Below are positions 1-11,040 of a stretch of 64,000 bases of DNA, one piece after another. Both the position numbers and the translations under genes were made by a program. Under the pieces are notes generated by a model. That model saw only the letters and a program-made list of their open reading frames with translations. It was not told the origin of the DNA and did not search any database. The stretch is from Cadophora sp. MPI-SDFR-AT-0126 (taxonomy: Eukaryota; Ascomycota; Leotiomycetes; Helotiales; Ploettnerulaceae): assembly GCA_020747065.1 (NCBI GenBank), contig JAGMVK010000023.1:248001-312000 (forward strand), in the 5' to 3' direction. How positions within the stretch are numbered: the stretch's first letter is position 1; each line of letters starts with the position of its first letter.

Positions 1-23
1 CACCTGATCCGGCCATCGTCAAC

Positions 24-227
24 ATGAGTGCCGTCCCAGATCAAGGTTCCAGGAGCAAGAAGCAAGATCGACGTAATATGGCAAGAAAGCATCGAAACCG
101 CACACTCATGGCTGAGCTGGGACGCTTCTTTCGTGGCGCAATAGTTTCCACATACATCTATACAGCTCCGAAGGTGAAGTTACCAAATGGGGAGTCTTTT
201 GCGCAAATTCGATTCGATAACGTCTAA
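24..227 (+). CDS. hypothetical 67-aa ORF abutting transposon insertion
   Basis: Short ORF starting at an ATG and ending exactly where the Fot1-like transposon begins. Base composition is balanced, unlike the AT-rich element that follows. The stop codon overlaps the duplicated TA target, and joining across the empty site would also give a stop (TAG), so the reading end predates the insertion. The protein is basic (RSKKQDRRNMARKHRNR near the N-terminus) and matches no family I recognise. It may be the last exon of a gene that begins left of the window. Confidence 0.25.
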   Translation: MSAVPDQGSRSKKQDRRNMARKHRNRTLMAELGRFFRGAIVSTYIYTAPKVKLPNGESFAQIRFDNV

Positions 228-628
228 CCCCTGCTTTCCGCCTACCCCTACATTCCGCCCACCTTGCTTAACCTTATTGCTTCTTATACTACCTAACTTT
301 AATAATTACTTAATATTTTATTCTCTAATCGATTTTCTTGAAATTTAGAATATAGATTAATCTTATTATAAAGCCTTAATATACTGAATATGATATTATA
401 TGTACTATTAAGGAAATCGTAAATAGTAAGTTCTTACGAAAGGTATACTTAGAATAGAATATTCTAAGGTCTACTCGTCGTAGTCGAAATATAATAATAT
501 AATTATATTAGAAGGCCGCTAAGTACTTATAAAGGCTACTTATAGTAATTGAAGATTAATTAACTAATTAGATTTTAATTTAAGAGTTTCTTAGCTATAG
601 AGTTATTTATACGTAAATACAAGTTTTT

Positions 629-850
629 TGTAATGTTGAAGTGACGGAAGTGCTGGAAATAGGGGTACTCAGGTTTAGCCGAAATATTACCGAACGGAAG
701 CCGGACCAGATTCGTGTATATATAGGACCGCTTCCCCTGTGAGGGCTCCTTACCTTCTTGTTTCCTTCGTACTAGACCTATAATATTACTATTTACCTAC
801 CCTCTTGCTCCCATACTTGATACTGCACTTAGTAATATTGCGTTGTTACA
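629..850 (+). repeat. solo LTR (222 bp), copy 1, plus orientation
   Basis: 222-bp LTR beginning TGTAATGTTGAAG and ending GTTGTTACA, flanked by a 5-bp duplication TTTTT (624-628 and 851-855). It belongs to the same family as the LTRs of the gypsy element at 1708-9472 but lies in the opposite orientation. It therefore arrived as a separate insertion and then lost its internal part by LTR-LTR recombination. It contains a TATATATA stretch near 717 and the GTACCCC/TTCCAGCACTTCC-type blocks (complementary form) shared by all five copies in the window. Confidence 0.9.
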
Positions 851-1707
851 TTTTTAGAGAAAAGCTTTTAGCTATTTAAGGAGACTACTAATTACTCAAA
901 AAATACTAGATAATACAGTTTTTAGTATATAATCCTATTCTTAAGACTAAGAGGCAGATATATATTAATTCTGTATATATTAATTATACTTACTCTGAAG
1001 TTATTAAGTTATAGTTCTAAAAATTAGAGATTCCGGTAATTAAGGCTATTCTAGCCTCTTAACGATAGAATATAGATAAGACTAGTGTTATAGAAAGCTA
1101 TAGTCTTAATAGCTATATCGTAGGGAGTGCTAAGAAACGTAAGGTTTAAGGAAAACAGTTAAGTTTATATACTTAGATGTTAATTATTAAGTATATATCT
1201 GTAACTAGCCTTTCTATGTTTCCGATAGTAATTTATAAGGGAAAATCGGTCTAATAACAGTGGTTTTTATCTTAATTAGATATATTCGATTAATAGTACT
1301 TTATAGCTACTAATAATAGGTAAATAACTAATTAAATAGCTCTAGAGTAGCTAGGAAAGGTCTTTATCTCATAGACTTAACTACGTGACTATTCTGTAAG
1401 ACTTCTTATTTTAGATAACTACAGAAACTATAAGACTACAGATTTCTTTTAGAGGTGCCTTAAGTATAATATATACTTTCTTTTCTTACTTATATATATG
1501 TTATATATCTTATAATCTTTAGATTTAACGGTTTTTTCTCTATTAAAGTGTGTTTACTAGAAAGAGTTTTAAAAGTTAAGTTTAATAATCGATTCTATAC
1601 TAATTAGTAAGCGTAATTTCCTTATCTATTACTAGAAAGTATACCTAAAAAGCTTTACCCTTTCTAATATTAAGGCTAGATAGAGGATTATAGGTCTATA
1701 GCTAGTC

Positions 1708-1929
1708 TGTAACGACGCAATATTACTAAGTGCAGTATCAAGTATAGGAGCAAGAGGGTAGGCAAATAGTAATATTATAGGTCTGGTACGAAGGAAACAA
1801 GAAGGTAAGGAGCCCTCACAGGGGGAGCGGTCCTATATATACACGAATCTGGTCCGGCTTCCGTCCGGTAATATTCCGGCTAAACCTGAGTACCCCTATT
1901 TCCAGCACTTCCGTCACTTTAACGTTATA
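1708..1929 (-). repeat. 3' LTR of gypsy element 1
   Basis: 222 bp, aligned with 9251-9472. Plus-strand reading starts TGTAACGACGC and ends AACGTTATA, where the other copy ends AACGTTACA. Confidence 0.92.
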
Positions 1930-1930
1930 T

Positions 1931-1943
1931 TACCCCCCTCCTG
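1931..1943 (-). promoter_or_regulatory. polypurine tract, plus-strand primer of gypsy element 1
   Basis: The minus strand reads AGGAGGGGGGTAA immediately before the 3' LTR, the expected position and composition for the primer of plus-strand DNA synthesis. This fixes the element's orientation independently of its coding frames. Confidence 0.75.
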
Positions 1944-2406
1944 TAAGAGAGCTTGCCCCTAAGCTCTGAATCGTATTTCCACGTAGAATTATCGTTGTAC
2001 AAAACGGTAGAGATATGCAGCTTTAGTAGGGAGATTCCGGAGGAAGTGTTGATCCGGCAGTGCTAGTTAATAATAATAGTAGTAGTAAGTGAGGTAGCAA
2101 CTTAACTGTAAAGCTATCCGAAAGGCGTCCGAACTAGGTCTAGTGAGGCCATAATCGCTTGCTATTATGCGTGTTATAGTACTTAACAGCGCAGATCTTC
2201 AGAATTCTGACTTTCTTCTTCAAACAACTACAACTTCAAGCTCTGTAAGCGAACCTTATACATGGAGATTTATCGATCTGTATATATTACTAATACATTT
2301 TGATAGTCCGTATCAAACAAAATAAGCAATTCGAGAATAAGTTAAGTTCTGAATTCCTAGTGGTTCAGCGGTGATTCGGAGTTGATTCGGTGTATTAACA
2401 TAAACA

Positions 2407-2876
2407 GTGCCTGCTCCAACCCCCGTCAACGCCCTCGAGTCCGCCTACCGCAAGCATTGCATCCGATACGTCCGCCTGCTCGCCACGGAACCAGACTATG
2501 TTTGCGAGTTCAATAGCGCCAGAAGCAAGAAGTGTGCGTACTATAAGAAGCAAGTAGAAAAGTGCAATCCCGTAGGTACTTCCCATTTCCTTTTCCCAAA
2601 TCCCGATTGTTATGAATGTGGTCCAATTGTGATCTGGATAAGCTAAAATACTGATTTCTGTACCAGATTCCGCACTATATAGCTGAGGAATATCACAAGC
2701 TCTCCCTCGCCATCACCGCTAAAGACAATGAGGGTATTATTTCTGCCTCCCAAGAGATCGATACCGGATTGCGTGTTACTACTGCCAATGCCCCCAAGAC
2801 ACAGGGTAAGCTGTAGTTGGAGTTATTAGAGGAAACCCGTGCTCTTCGCCGGGCTATTGCGGATCTAGCCGCATAA
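2407..2876 (+). pseudogene. cysteine-rich hypothetical gene, antisense inside gypsy element
   Basis: Two plus-strand exons with a plausible intron. Exon 1 (about 2407-2569) encodes a cysteine-rich segment with YVCEFNSARSKKCAYYKKQ followed by KCNP. Exon 2 (about 2667-2876) encodes IPHYIAEEYHKLS and a helical C-terminal part ending ETRALRRAIADLAA. The intron starts GTAGGT and ends GTACCAG. One in-frame TAG (after GKL) sits where CAG is expected, a RIP-type stop. The cysteine spacing suggests a metal-binding knuckle with one Cys changed to Tyr. I do not recognise the family. It lies between the integrase and 3' LTR of the gypsy element but on the opposite strand, and its intron argues that it is not part of the retroelement's own message. 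It could be a captured host gene or an antisense accessory ORF. Confidence 0.5.
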
Positions 2877-3051
2877 CAAGCTATAGGTTACCCCCTTTTC
2901 TTTTGTCTTTTTCTTCTGTTATAAGTTTTGCTTGTAACTGTCTCTATCTAGGATAGAGATCTAGTTCCAGATATACTTATTTTCACTTAAGTGAAGTTTA
3001 AATGACCTCCGATTAACGTGTGAGTAGGGTCTGGTTTTGGCCCTAGGCTAA

Positions 3052-3243
3052 ATTCGAGAGGAGATTACCGCCGGTGCCACTAAGGTGGCTGAGACTGTTC
3101 GTCGTGGTAGTGTTAAGCGTAAGAGAGTGGAGGGGGAGGAGGAGGAGGAGAGAGAGTTGCCGGCCCGTTTCCGGGCAACTCGAAGTAGTGGACGCCCTAG
3201 TAGCGCGGGGGAGGAAGAGGAGATTCCAAATAACTTGGAATAG
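3052..3243 (+). CDS. charged low-complexity ORF, antisense inside gypsy element
   Basis: Open frame without an ATG, preceded by TAA at 3049-3051 and ended by TAG at 3241. It encodes a Lys/Arg stretch (RRGSVKRKRVEG), an acidic run of glutamates, ARFRATRSSGRPSS and a second acidic run ending IPNNLE. The composition resembles a disordered nuclear protein segment. It lies 175 bp downstream of the cysteine-rich ORF on the same strand and may be a further exon of that gene or a neighbour. No family assigned. Confidence 0.35.
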   Translation: MREEITAGATKVAETVRRGSVKRKRVEGEEEEERELPARFRATRSSGRPSSAGEEEEIPNNLE

Positions 3244-3599
3244 GGGGAGAATAGGCCCTGTTTCGGATTGGCTTCGTTGTTAGTTCTTCGTGGCTATACC
3301 TTCGGTCAGACTTCTCATACGGGAGTAGCCCCCTGTAGCGAAACCGGTGAGATATTCTAGCTAAGGTGTAGTCGCAAGACCGCGGTGTTAGTGCTTTAAA
3401 TCAGAGGGTATTTAGATAGTCTAAATTAAACCTCGTTTTGCTGTCTTACTAACTAGTCTATTATTTTCCAAGTGACTATAGTCGTCTTCTCTATTTTCCT
3501 ATGCAGCTAACTATTCGGGCAGGTTTCGGGGTAGTCCCGGAGTAGAAGGGTTAACTTAGTGAAAATCTCTTAACTTGTGAGGCGATCCTATTAAATTAG

Positions 3600-6500
3600 A
3601 CGTGTTATACTATGTAGTATCAGGATCGTGGCCTACCTAACTGACTTGATACTTTAAGGTGTTACGATATAATTGCGATGCAAGAACTTCTCGCACTTCC
3701 TATTCTTCTTAACTCTCAATTATCTTAGGGGGGTTTCAGGGCTGTTCCTGACCAGGTAAGGGGTCATTTAGGTCCCGGAACAACAGCTTAGGAGCAAACA
3801 CATCATGAATATTTGATCCTGCAGGTAACTAAAGCTAGTAAGAGTTCCCTACTTAACGTAGAATTTCAAATAGCCCTTCCTATTAATTACCGAGCTTACG
3901 ACTTAGTCGGTAGCTTTTAAGGTTCTTAGTCGATAGGTACACTTTATCCCTTACTTGGAAATCGATAGGTCTGCGATACTAGTTTATAGCCTTTACTATG
4001 CGATCCTGCGCAGCCTATATATTCGATTTAGTTAACTCCCACGCCTCTTTCATATGTTCTGCCACTGCTTTAGCATTACAGTAATTAAGCCTTTCTAAAG
4101 GAGTAGTAGCTTTAGGAGAGTTTTAATCTTAACTATTCCTCGGATCTGATCCAAATTTGAGCCGGTATAGGGCTATACTGATGGAGGTATAAGGAAGGGT
4201 TATTTAGGCTTGATCTATTAACGGAATTAGCTTGCTCTAGTTGTCCTAATAGAAGTTAACGAATAGGCGTAATCTTTAGTTGATATATTTATTTATAATC
4301 TCCGTCTAGCTATTAGTCTCCTTATGATATACTATAGAGAGCTTGATTTTAACGCTGATAATTCGGCAGAACTCTTTCCAAAACAACGAGACGAACTGCG
4401 GTCCTCTATCTGATATAATCGATTCCGGAGTATATCCGAATCAGTAGATCCACTAGATAAAGAGTTTAGCGGTACCGCGTGCGTCAATATCTTAGTGGCA
4501 GGGAATTGTTACGGAATCCTTTCTTAGGCGATCGATAAATACTAGGATTCTATTGTAACTATACTTGTCCTTTAGGAAATCCTTGTAATCCATATATAAA
4601 TATTACATAGGATAACTTGGAATTAGTAGTAAGTAGAGAAGACCTTACTATTTAGAATGCTTAGAGTGCGAGAATTAACAGGCTTAGCAATTCCTTACGT
4701 ACTGATTACAGTCCGAACCTATTCCGACCCAGTAGTACTTCAGGGCTAGGAGTTAATACGTCTTCAATCCACTGGGATAAGCGATAGATAGCTAGTCGTG
4801 TACTTCTTTAATCAACCTAGTGCAAAGGGGAGTATTACGTTATACGCAGAATCGATCTTTAAAGAGTAGGAGTCTATCCTTAATCGAGTAGTCTTTAGGT
4901 AAGGATTTTCGCACGTCGGCAAAGGTAGTACGATTATCCTAACAAAGCTTTTCAATAAGGTTAAAAGAGTCCAGGGGAGTATTCGGAGGAGCTTCTGCCT
5001 TAGCAGTAGTCAACAGCGAGAGAGATACCATAACTACGGAGGAAACAAACCGTTCCGCTAGCTCAGAATTAATGCAAGGGTCGAGTCTTCCCGGTGCTAG
5101 TAGGGTTCGGCTCCGACTATCTTTCTAGACCTATTTCTATACTTCCAAATCCTGCTCCTAACGGCTCAAGATATCAGTCCTCTAATTATCTTTACTAAGG
5201 GTATATATAATTTGGAAGTTAAAGTTAGAAAGAAATTCCATCTAACGAGCTTACTTAGTAGTGAGCACTTTAGTGGTCATGAAGTACTCCAGAGAGCGGT
5301 GGTCCGAATATACCTCGATTCTGCTCCGAAGGGACATCAACTCTGGGCGCCACTTGTGAAAGCTTTCCACGATGGCGTACAGTTCTTTATCGTGGATTTC
5401 CTAGTTTGGTTCGTGACTATTAAGTACGTGCGAGTAGAAACCGAGGGGATACTATTGTTTATCGTCGTGCTGTTATGACACCACTCCAGCGATTACTCCG
5501 TTAGAAGTATCCGTTTCCAGCTTAGTAGGTAATTCCGGCTGGAAATAGTAAATCCGTTGAATTAATAGCAACTGCTTTTGGAGCTTTTTAAACGCAACGC
5601 GACACTCTTCTGTCTAATTCCAAGTTACTGTAGGTTGAGTAAGCGCAGACAGAGGTTTAGTAATAAGCCCGAAGTTATGTATGAATTATCAGTAAAAACC
5701 ATAGAAACCTAGGTACGACTTAACGGCTATCACGGTCTTAGGGTACTTCCAGTTACGTAGTGATTCAACCTTCTCCGGATCTGCCTTAATACCCTCAGTA
5801 GTTACTATATAGCCCAGGTACTTAGTGCGGGTGATATGAAATTCGTATTTCTTGATATTAGCTTGCAATCCGGCTTCTATTAAACGCTTTAGTACGGATT
5901 CTACGTAGGCCTGGTGTTCCCCTATAGATTTGGAGTAGATTAGGATATCGTCCAGGTAAGCTATATAGAAGTTATCCAGGTAGTTAAGGAGTATATCGTT
6001 TATATAACATTAGTATGTGCTAGGTCTATTGCAAAGGCTAAATAGTAGTACCTTGCACTTATATGATCCGTATCTGGTCCGAAATGTGGTATACTCCTTA
6101 GAGGCTGGATCTATGCGGATGCGGTTAAAGGCGGCCCGAATATCTAATTTTATAAATATCTTTGTATTTGATACTCTAGTAAGGAGCTCGTCGATTCGGG
6201 GGATTAGATAAGCGTCTTTCCGTGTGAGGGTATTTAGCTTGCGATAATCAATGCAGAATCGCAGGCCTCCATCGGGCTTTTTGACAAAGAGTATAGGTGA
6301 TGCAAATGAGCTCTGGCTCGACTCGATAAAGCCTTTGTCTAGATTCTCTAGGAAGTACTCCTTCATCACTTTCAGCTCCTCCGTGGATTAACGATAGAGA
6401 GGAGAGTAGGCGTTAGGTAGTAGCCCCTTAAGATGAATCTTATAGTCGTAATATCGATAAGGTGAAAGCGTATCTGCATCTTTCTTAGAAAATGCCGACT

Positions 6501-8753
6501 TCAGATGTTAGTACTGTTTCAGAAGCCTTTCGAATAGGAGTCGGGCGGTATTAGGATCTTCCGTTTCATACCGTTCCTATAAGATACGGTCTATCTTATA
6601 GATATTAGTTTGGAAGAACTCGGCATCTTTGCGTTTCATGTTGAAATAGAAGGCGTTTACGCTGATCTCGCAGATAAATACAGATATAAGTGGTGTCTTC
6701 GATGGTTTGCATTTTAATTTCCGGACCCGTAAAGGTTCTTTACTTGCAGGGGATAATATTGGGGTCGGTTCGGGAGCGACTCGGAGGAGATATTCTTCTA
6801 GTATTTAAACTGTGAAGGGGAGATGTTTTCGTCGCATCTCGTCCTTTTAGATTGCCAGATCTCTGCGGTTTGCGTTGCTCTAGTAGTCTCATCGTGGAGG
6901 GAGCTGCGTGCGTGGAAAAGGTAAGACTAGCTCTCGAGATCATTGTTTAGTAGGCAGGTAATCAGATGGCCACAAAAATCGATTCTAGTCTGTCTGCAAC
7001 TTGAGACGGAATCGACGCATCTATTTAACGCCTATTATCATATCTTGCTTTCTTAGGTCAAGGATCACAAAGGGATAGTTATATACGCGTCGACTGTTAA
7101 TCGTCAAGTGCAAACGCATGTAGTAGGTAGCGTGGCTTTAGACGGAGTTCTGAAAACCACGTATTAGTATAGTGTGCGGGAGGGGCTGAATCTTCACTCC
7201 TAACGCCCTTGAAAGACGTGTGGATATAGTCCGATTCACGAAGAGATAATCGTTTGCTCTAGTGTTTACTAATGCGGAGAGTGCAACTTCTAATCCATTT
7301 ATACTAAGTGTATAATTGACTACGAACTGCTTCCCTTCCATTAGAGAGTTCAAATCGAGTTTTAACAGATCATATTTACGCAGGCCTAAGAAAGAGTCTT
7401 TCCCTAGGCTTCTTCGTTTTCCTACACTTAATCTTCCTTACTCTCCACTATCTCTTCAGTATTATCATTGACTTCCTCCTTGTTAAGGACCTGAACCTTA
7501 GCTGATTTAGGATAGTCTGACTTATAGTGTCCAAACTTTCCGCACCTATAACACTTCACCTGCGGGTCGCCAGAACCTCCCTGAGGTTTCTGCGTGCCCT
7601 CCCGACGCGGTAAGGTGGGAGTTACGAAGGTCTGCGGTATTAAGTGGCGGTGGAAGGGAGCATTAGAAGAAGAAGTAAGTTTAAGTACTAGTTGAGAAGT
7701 AGGTAGTTCGGAAGTCTTCTGAAAGGGGCCCGACCTAGCTGCCCTTCGGGGAGAGTCTGATTTGCGGAGGCTAGTAAGAGACGGGTTAAGTTGCGTATTT
7801 CGTCGCCTATTAGCGTTAATTGAGATAAGATAGGTTACTATCGCTGTGTAGTCGTCTTGCTATAAGCTCTTAACTAACGTGGTAGCGGCATGAAGCTAGG
7901 GGGTGATTTTAAGCCACATGAAGAAGAACTATTCTATATAGGCCATATTTCCTTGGATTGCGGTATTCTGGAATCTCGCACGAAATTAGGCAAAGGTTTC
8001 GTGTGCGTAGTCTGGTTCTTACATATTTATATCGAAGAACTTAGTACGAGCCTTGTAGGCTTTATTTCCAGTAAGGAAGTAGGTCTTCAGTAAAGAAATC
8101 ATTTCCTGGGCTGTCCGGAACGTGTCAGTTTCGGACAGGTATTGAGGCTCTAGGTAAGAGCGGGCTAGGCTAGTGGTCGATCCCTACACTAAAGCTCGCT
8201 GTGCTCGAGCGTCTGGGTAGAGACTCGCGTTAACCTCTAATCGATCTTTAACTGAAGCTTTCCATTGCTTAAACGTTGGGTCGGTTCTATCGTCTAAGGG
8301 GGAGATCTTTTCTGTGAGCTGTACCTTAGGTCCCCGAGGGGCATCCGATTCCGCCCCGTATATGGTAAGGGGGGTATTTTCTAGCTCAAACGGGGTACGT
8401 CTACTCTAACCTATTGATTCGTCTCTTTCCGTTGATCGAATAATCGGCGGTAGGGTTCCAAGGGGAATCGAGGTAGGATTAGCGGGGGGTGCTACTAGCG
8501 TGGCTCGAGCGGAAATTAGTAATTGCTCGATACGAGCCAAGGAGGCCTCTTAAGCACGATTTCGATTCTCCATGGATTGGATAATTCCTCTCAACACGTC
8601 TGGGTCGCTGAAGTCTCTCTTATCTCGGTTTGCGCGACCTTTGCCTTTATTGCCTCGAGTCCTGCGGCCAGAAAAGCTTCCGGCTGGAGTTAGAGAGTTA
8701 AGAGTGTTGTCAGTGGCTCCGCTAGACGGACCTGCCGTGTTAGTAGTATCCAT
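3600..8753 (-). pseudogene. gag-pol of gypsy element 1
   Basis: Minus-strand polyprotein remnant. Gag starts at ATG 8753 (MDTTNTAGPSSG). A CCHC zinc knuckle lies at about 7515-7560 (CYRCGKFGHYKSDY), its last Cys changed to Tyr. A protease-like piece occupies 7138-7353, with ALVNTRAN where ALVDSGAN is usual. RT is clearest at 6010-6369 (ASPILFVKKPDGGLRFCIDYRK, shown here as ASPILFVKKPDG then LRFCIDYRKLN). RNase H connection and core are at about 5215-5420 ([22 protein letters not shown]). The integrase core is at about 4330-4590 (LVFIDRLRK, ESIISDRGPQFVSLFW). The frames are broken by many TAA/TAG codons. Enzymatic activity is excluded by the stops and by the changed protease and knuckle residues. 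Confidence 0.88.
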
Positions 8754-9250
8754 GACAGGAATAGGAGAAGATTTGGGCGTGATTTGGGTCAGTCCCGAAA
8801 TAGGGGTTCCAGGAGTGTTGAGGGGACACTTCGCAATTTCCTAGTAAGGGATGTTGGTATTAGGGTAGTTTTTATACGCCGCAACTCCTATAAGCAGTGG
8901 GAGTTGCGCGGTTGCGTTCCGAAGGGGAACGAAGGTAGTTTAAGAGAGTTTTGTAAACTTAAGGGTTCCGGTAGCAGTAGTTGCGATACCTTAAATTTGT
9001 CTACAGCGGCCTCTATGCGAAGGGGGTTATTTAGAGTCTCTGTCAATGAAGACTACTCTACTCTGATTATACTGATTTGCGATGAGCAGAACTAAACCCT
9101 GGTTCATCAGTTCGTTCAGGAGATCTCTGGAATCCTGACTCTTCGAGGATAGCAATCAGGGGCGATTCGGATAAGAATCGGTCGACTGTATCTTCTAGGT
9201 GGTAGGATATTATATAGGCCGTCCCCGGCGGGAGTGACCTTCTTGTTTAA

Positions 9251-9472
9251 TGTAACGACGCAATATTACTAAGTGCAGTATTAAGTATAGGAGCAAGAGG
9301 GTAGGCAAATAGTAATATTATAAGTCTAGTACGAAGGAAACAAGAAGGTAAGGAGCCCTTACAGGGGGAGCGGTCCTATATATACACGAATCTGGTCCGG
9401 CTTCCGTCCGGTAATATTCCGGCTAAACCTGAGTACCCCTATTTCCAGCACTTCCGTCACTTCAACGTTACA
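9251..9472 (-). repeat. 5' LTR of gypsy element 1
   Basis: 222 bp; on the plus strand begins TGTAACGACGC and ends AACGTTACA, keeping the TG...CA termini. It differs from the other LTR by a few transitions. No TGG-type primer-binding site is evident just inside it, so the priming tRNA cannot be named. Confidence 0.92.
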
Positions 9473-9700
9473 TAGTCTCTATAGTAAAGCCTTTAATAAG
9501 CCCTTTACTATTAGAAAATAGTAATAAATCGATAATTCTGTCTTTTATAAAAGCTTAAGAGATACTAATACTACTTTTGGAGGTTTCCGATACTTTAATT
9601 AAGTTATATATTCTAAAGAATCGGAAAAAGATATACGTATAAATTCGGACCTTAGCTAGTAAGTTATATAATTAACTTCTAGTTAAGCGTTTATTTTTAA

Positions 9701-9915
9701 TGTTGGTCCATAGGCCTATACAGGACATGTCTCAGCTAGAATAAGGGGTAAGACCACTTGCGGAGGCGATTCAGTAGCGTTTCGGAGGTAGTATATAATC
9801 TGGTATCTCCCGCCCCCTCTTAGAAATACACAGATTTTCCACACTATTAAGCTTGATATATATATACATGATATTTACGTTTAATTCTTAGCTTATATTC
9901 GGTATTGAACCGACA
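9701..9915. repeat. solo LTR (215 bp) of a second LTR family
   Basis: Begins TGTTGGTCC and ends GAACCGACA, so it has TGTTGG...CCGACA inverted ends, and is flanked by a perfect TTTAA duplication (9696-9700 and 9916-9920). Excising it restores the Fot1 transposase frame (LLVKRLF joined to LRKVIKE). Unlike its AT-rich surroundings it keeps GC-rich blocks such as the CCCGCCCCC near 9810, so it is probably a late arrival. I see no internal domain that would place it in copia or gypsy. Confidence 0.82.
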
Positions 9916-10226
9916 TTTAAGGAAAGTTATAAAAGAAATAGATAAAGGAGACTACGAATTAGGGAAGGTAAATATAAGGGTTAAAGAATTAGAAGAGAGA
10001 TTAGAGTAATTATAGCTAAGAAAAAAGAGAAAAGTCTTAATTAGTTTAAATTCCTAGTTTATAATAATACGTATAATTAAGAAAGCTTAAATTATAACTA
10101 GAGAATATTAAATTAGACTTGTAGAATTAGAATCAGATAGAAATTCAGATTCTATAATATCATATATAGAGGTTAATGTAGAATAGAGTTATTAAGTGTT
10201 AAAAATCAGGTGACGGAATTGGCAGG

Positions 10227-10320
10227 GTGGGCGGAATGTAAGAGTGGGCGGAATGTAAGAGTGGGCGGAATGTAAGAGTGGGCGGAATGTAAGAGTGGGC
10301 GGAATGTAAGAGTGGGCGGA
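10227..10320. repeat. 17-bp subterminal tandem repeat in the right Fot1 terminus
   Basis: Five complete copies of GTGGGCGGAATGTAAGA (10227-10311) and a partial sixth (10312-10320), directly inside the right TIR. The left terminus (about 233-270) has only about two diverged units in inverse orientation. Such subterminal arrays can be transposase-binding sites; here that is inference. Confidence 0.9.
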
Positions 10321-10332
10321 AAGCAGGGGTTA

Positions 10333-11040
10333 GATGTTAGCTGGTTACATTGGACCTCTAAGTGTGGATTGGAATGCTGCGAGGAGCCGCTCTCAACACC
10401 AAAAGACGGCCGAGCTCGCCCCTTGGCAATTGGCACATTAGACAGCAGGGTCGGAAGTTTCTACCTGAGGGACGAAGTGTCAAGCGACCGGCTCGATACT
10501 TATGATTGTCTTTCTTGGAGTATCAGATTCTGGACTCACGCAAGCGGGCCATTCCTGCTGTACTTTGCAAGAGTGTATCACCCCAAATTGCAAACCTGCG
10601 CTTGGAAAGGGCTCTGTGGAAGATCTACTGTAGCTCTACGCTGGTTCAACTTTTAGATAACGGAGGGATTCCCTTGGGCTGGGAATGTCCATTTCGACGA
10701 AGCGAAGAATTCAGGAGTCTGTGGACTTTGTCATCAAAGCTTTTGACAGACAATCTCTCGAGGTTATTTCATTGCTGGGATAGGTCTTTTTGACATGGGC
10801 CAGCTTTTGGAAGGTCCACCAATGACATGGAACAGATACTCCCTTCCGGTTGTCGGAGCCCTGCCGACCACTGCTCTTTCCATAACACAACACAGTAGTA
10901 CTCATCAACTCCCACAAGGCTCTCTGCCTTTGATCCCACTAGAAATTCATCTCTTCTTTGCCTCTGGCTGCTTTACAACCATCGTCATGATAGGTTTCAG
11001 AAAACCAGAAAAACGCAGCGGCCAGAGATAGGTGAGGCTC
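10333..11040 (+). other. decayed coding sequence of unknown identity
   Basis: Balanced base composition with several overlapping plus-strand open frames, none complete. One frame reads DRLDTYDCLSWS near 10490-10520, another RIQESVDFVIKAFDRQSLEVISLL near 10705-10775, split here as RIQESVDFVIKAF and DRQSLEVISLL, then GQLLEGPPMTWNRYSLP near 10797. The changes of frame suggest an old gene broken by indels. A relic of a HET-type protein is one possibility (a DxYDxLSW-like start) but the match is too weak to assign. Confidence 0.2.

Larger units (their letters stand above)
1708..9472 (-). mobile_element. Ty3/gypsy LTR retrotransposon (7,765 bp), RIP-degraded
   Basis: Full-length element with 222-bp LTRs at 1708-1929 and 9251-9472 and a perfect 5-bp target duplication TAGTC (1703-1707 and 9473-9477). 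It is inserted in the C-terminal half of the Fot1 transposase. In minus orientation the order is 5' LTR (9251-9472), gag, protease, RT, RNase H, integrase, polypurine tract (1931-1943), 3' LTR. The internal order PR-RT-RH-IN places it in Ty3/gypsy. The 3' LTR terminus reads TA in place of TG, a RIP-type change. An unrelated plus-strand gene lies between the integrase and the 3' LTR. Confidence 0.92.
390..10110 (+). pseudogene. Fot1/pogo transposase, RIP-degraded and interrupted
   Basis: Plus-strand remnant in pieces: about 390-628, 856-1707, 9478-9695 and 9921-10110. The first pieces resemble the CENP-B-type HTH DNA-binding half (reading STRRSRN near 470 and NPILKTKRQ near 935). The DDE core follows: a stretch like IVIYKGKS near 1230, then RLLILDNYRNYKTTDFF near 1400-1450 and SLDLTVFSLLKCVY near 1515-1550, equivalent to the LILDGHxSH...PLDxxxFxPLK signature of pogo transposases. 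After the gypsy insertion the frame resumes with KPLISPLLLENSNKS at 9485, and ends in a basic coiled coil (KELEERLE, KKRKV) near 9980-10040. Stops fall where Gln or Trp codons are expected, which is typical RIP damage. No function is possible. Confidence 0.83.
227..10330 (+). mobile_element. Fot1/pogo-type (Tc1/mariner) DNA transposon with nested insertions
   Basis: Terminal inverted repeats begin ACCCCTGCTTTCCGCC at 227 and end with its complement at 10330, flanked by TA on both sides (225-226 and 10331-10332), the Tc1/mariner target duplication. The interior reads as a RIP-mutated pogo/Fot1 transposase on the plus strand. Removing three nested LTR insertions and their duplications (222+5, 7765+5 and 215+5 bp) leaves 1,887 bp, close to the roughly 1.9 kb usual for Fot1-type elements. 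The transposase frame resumes correctly across the two large junctions, which independently supports the excision model. The element is inactive: its gene holds many TAA/TAG codons. Confidence 0.87.

Noticed and set aside
10490..10660. HET (heterokaryon incompatibility) domain
   Set aside because: Only DTYDCLSW and a weak downstream pattern fit, across shifted frames; not enough to call.
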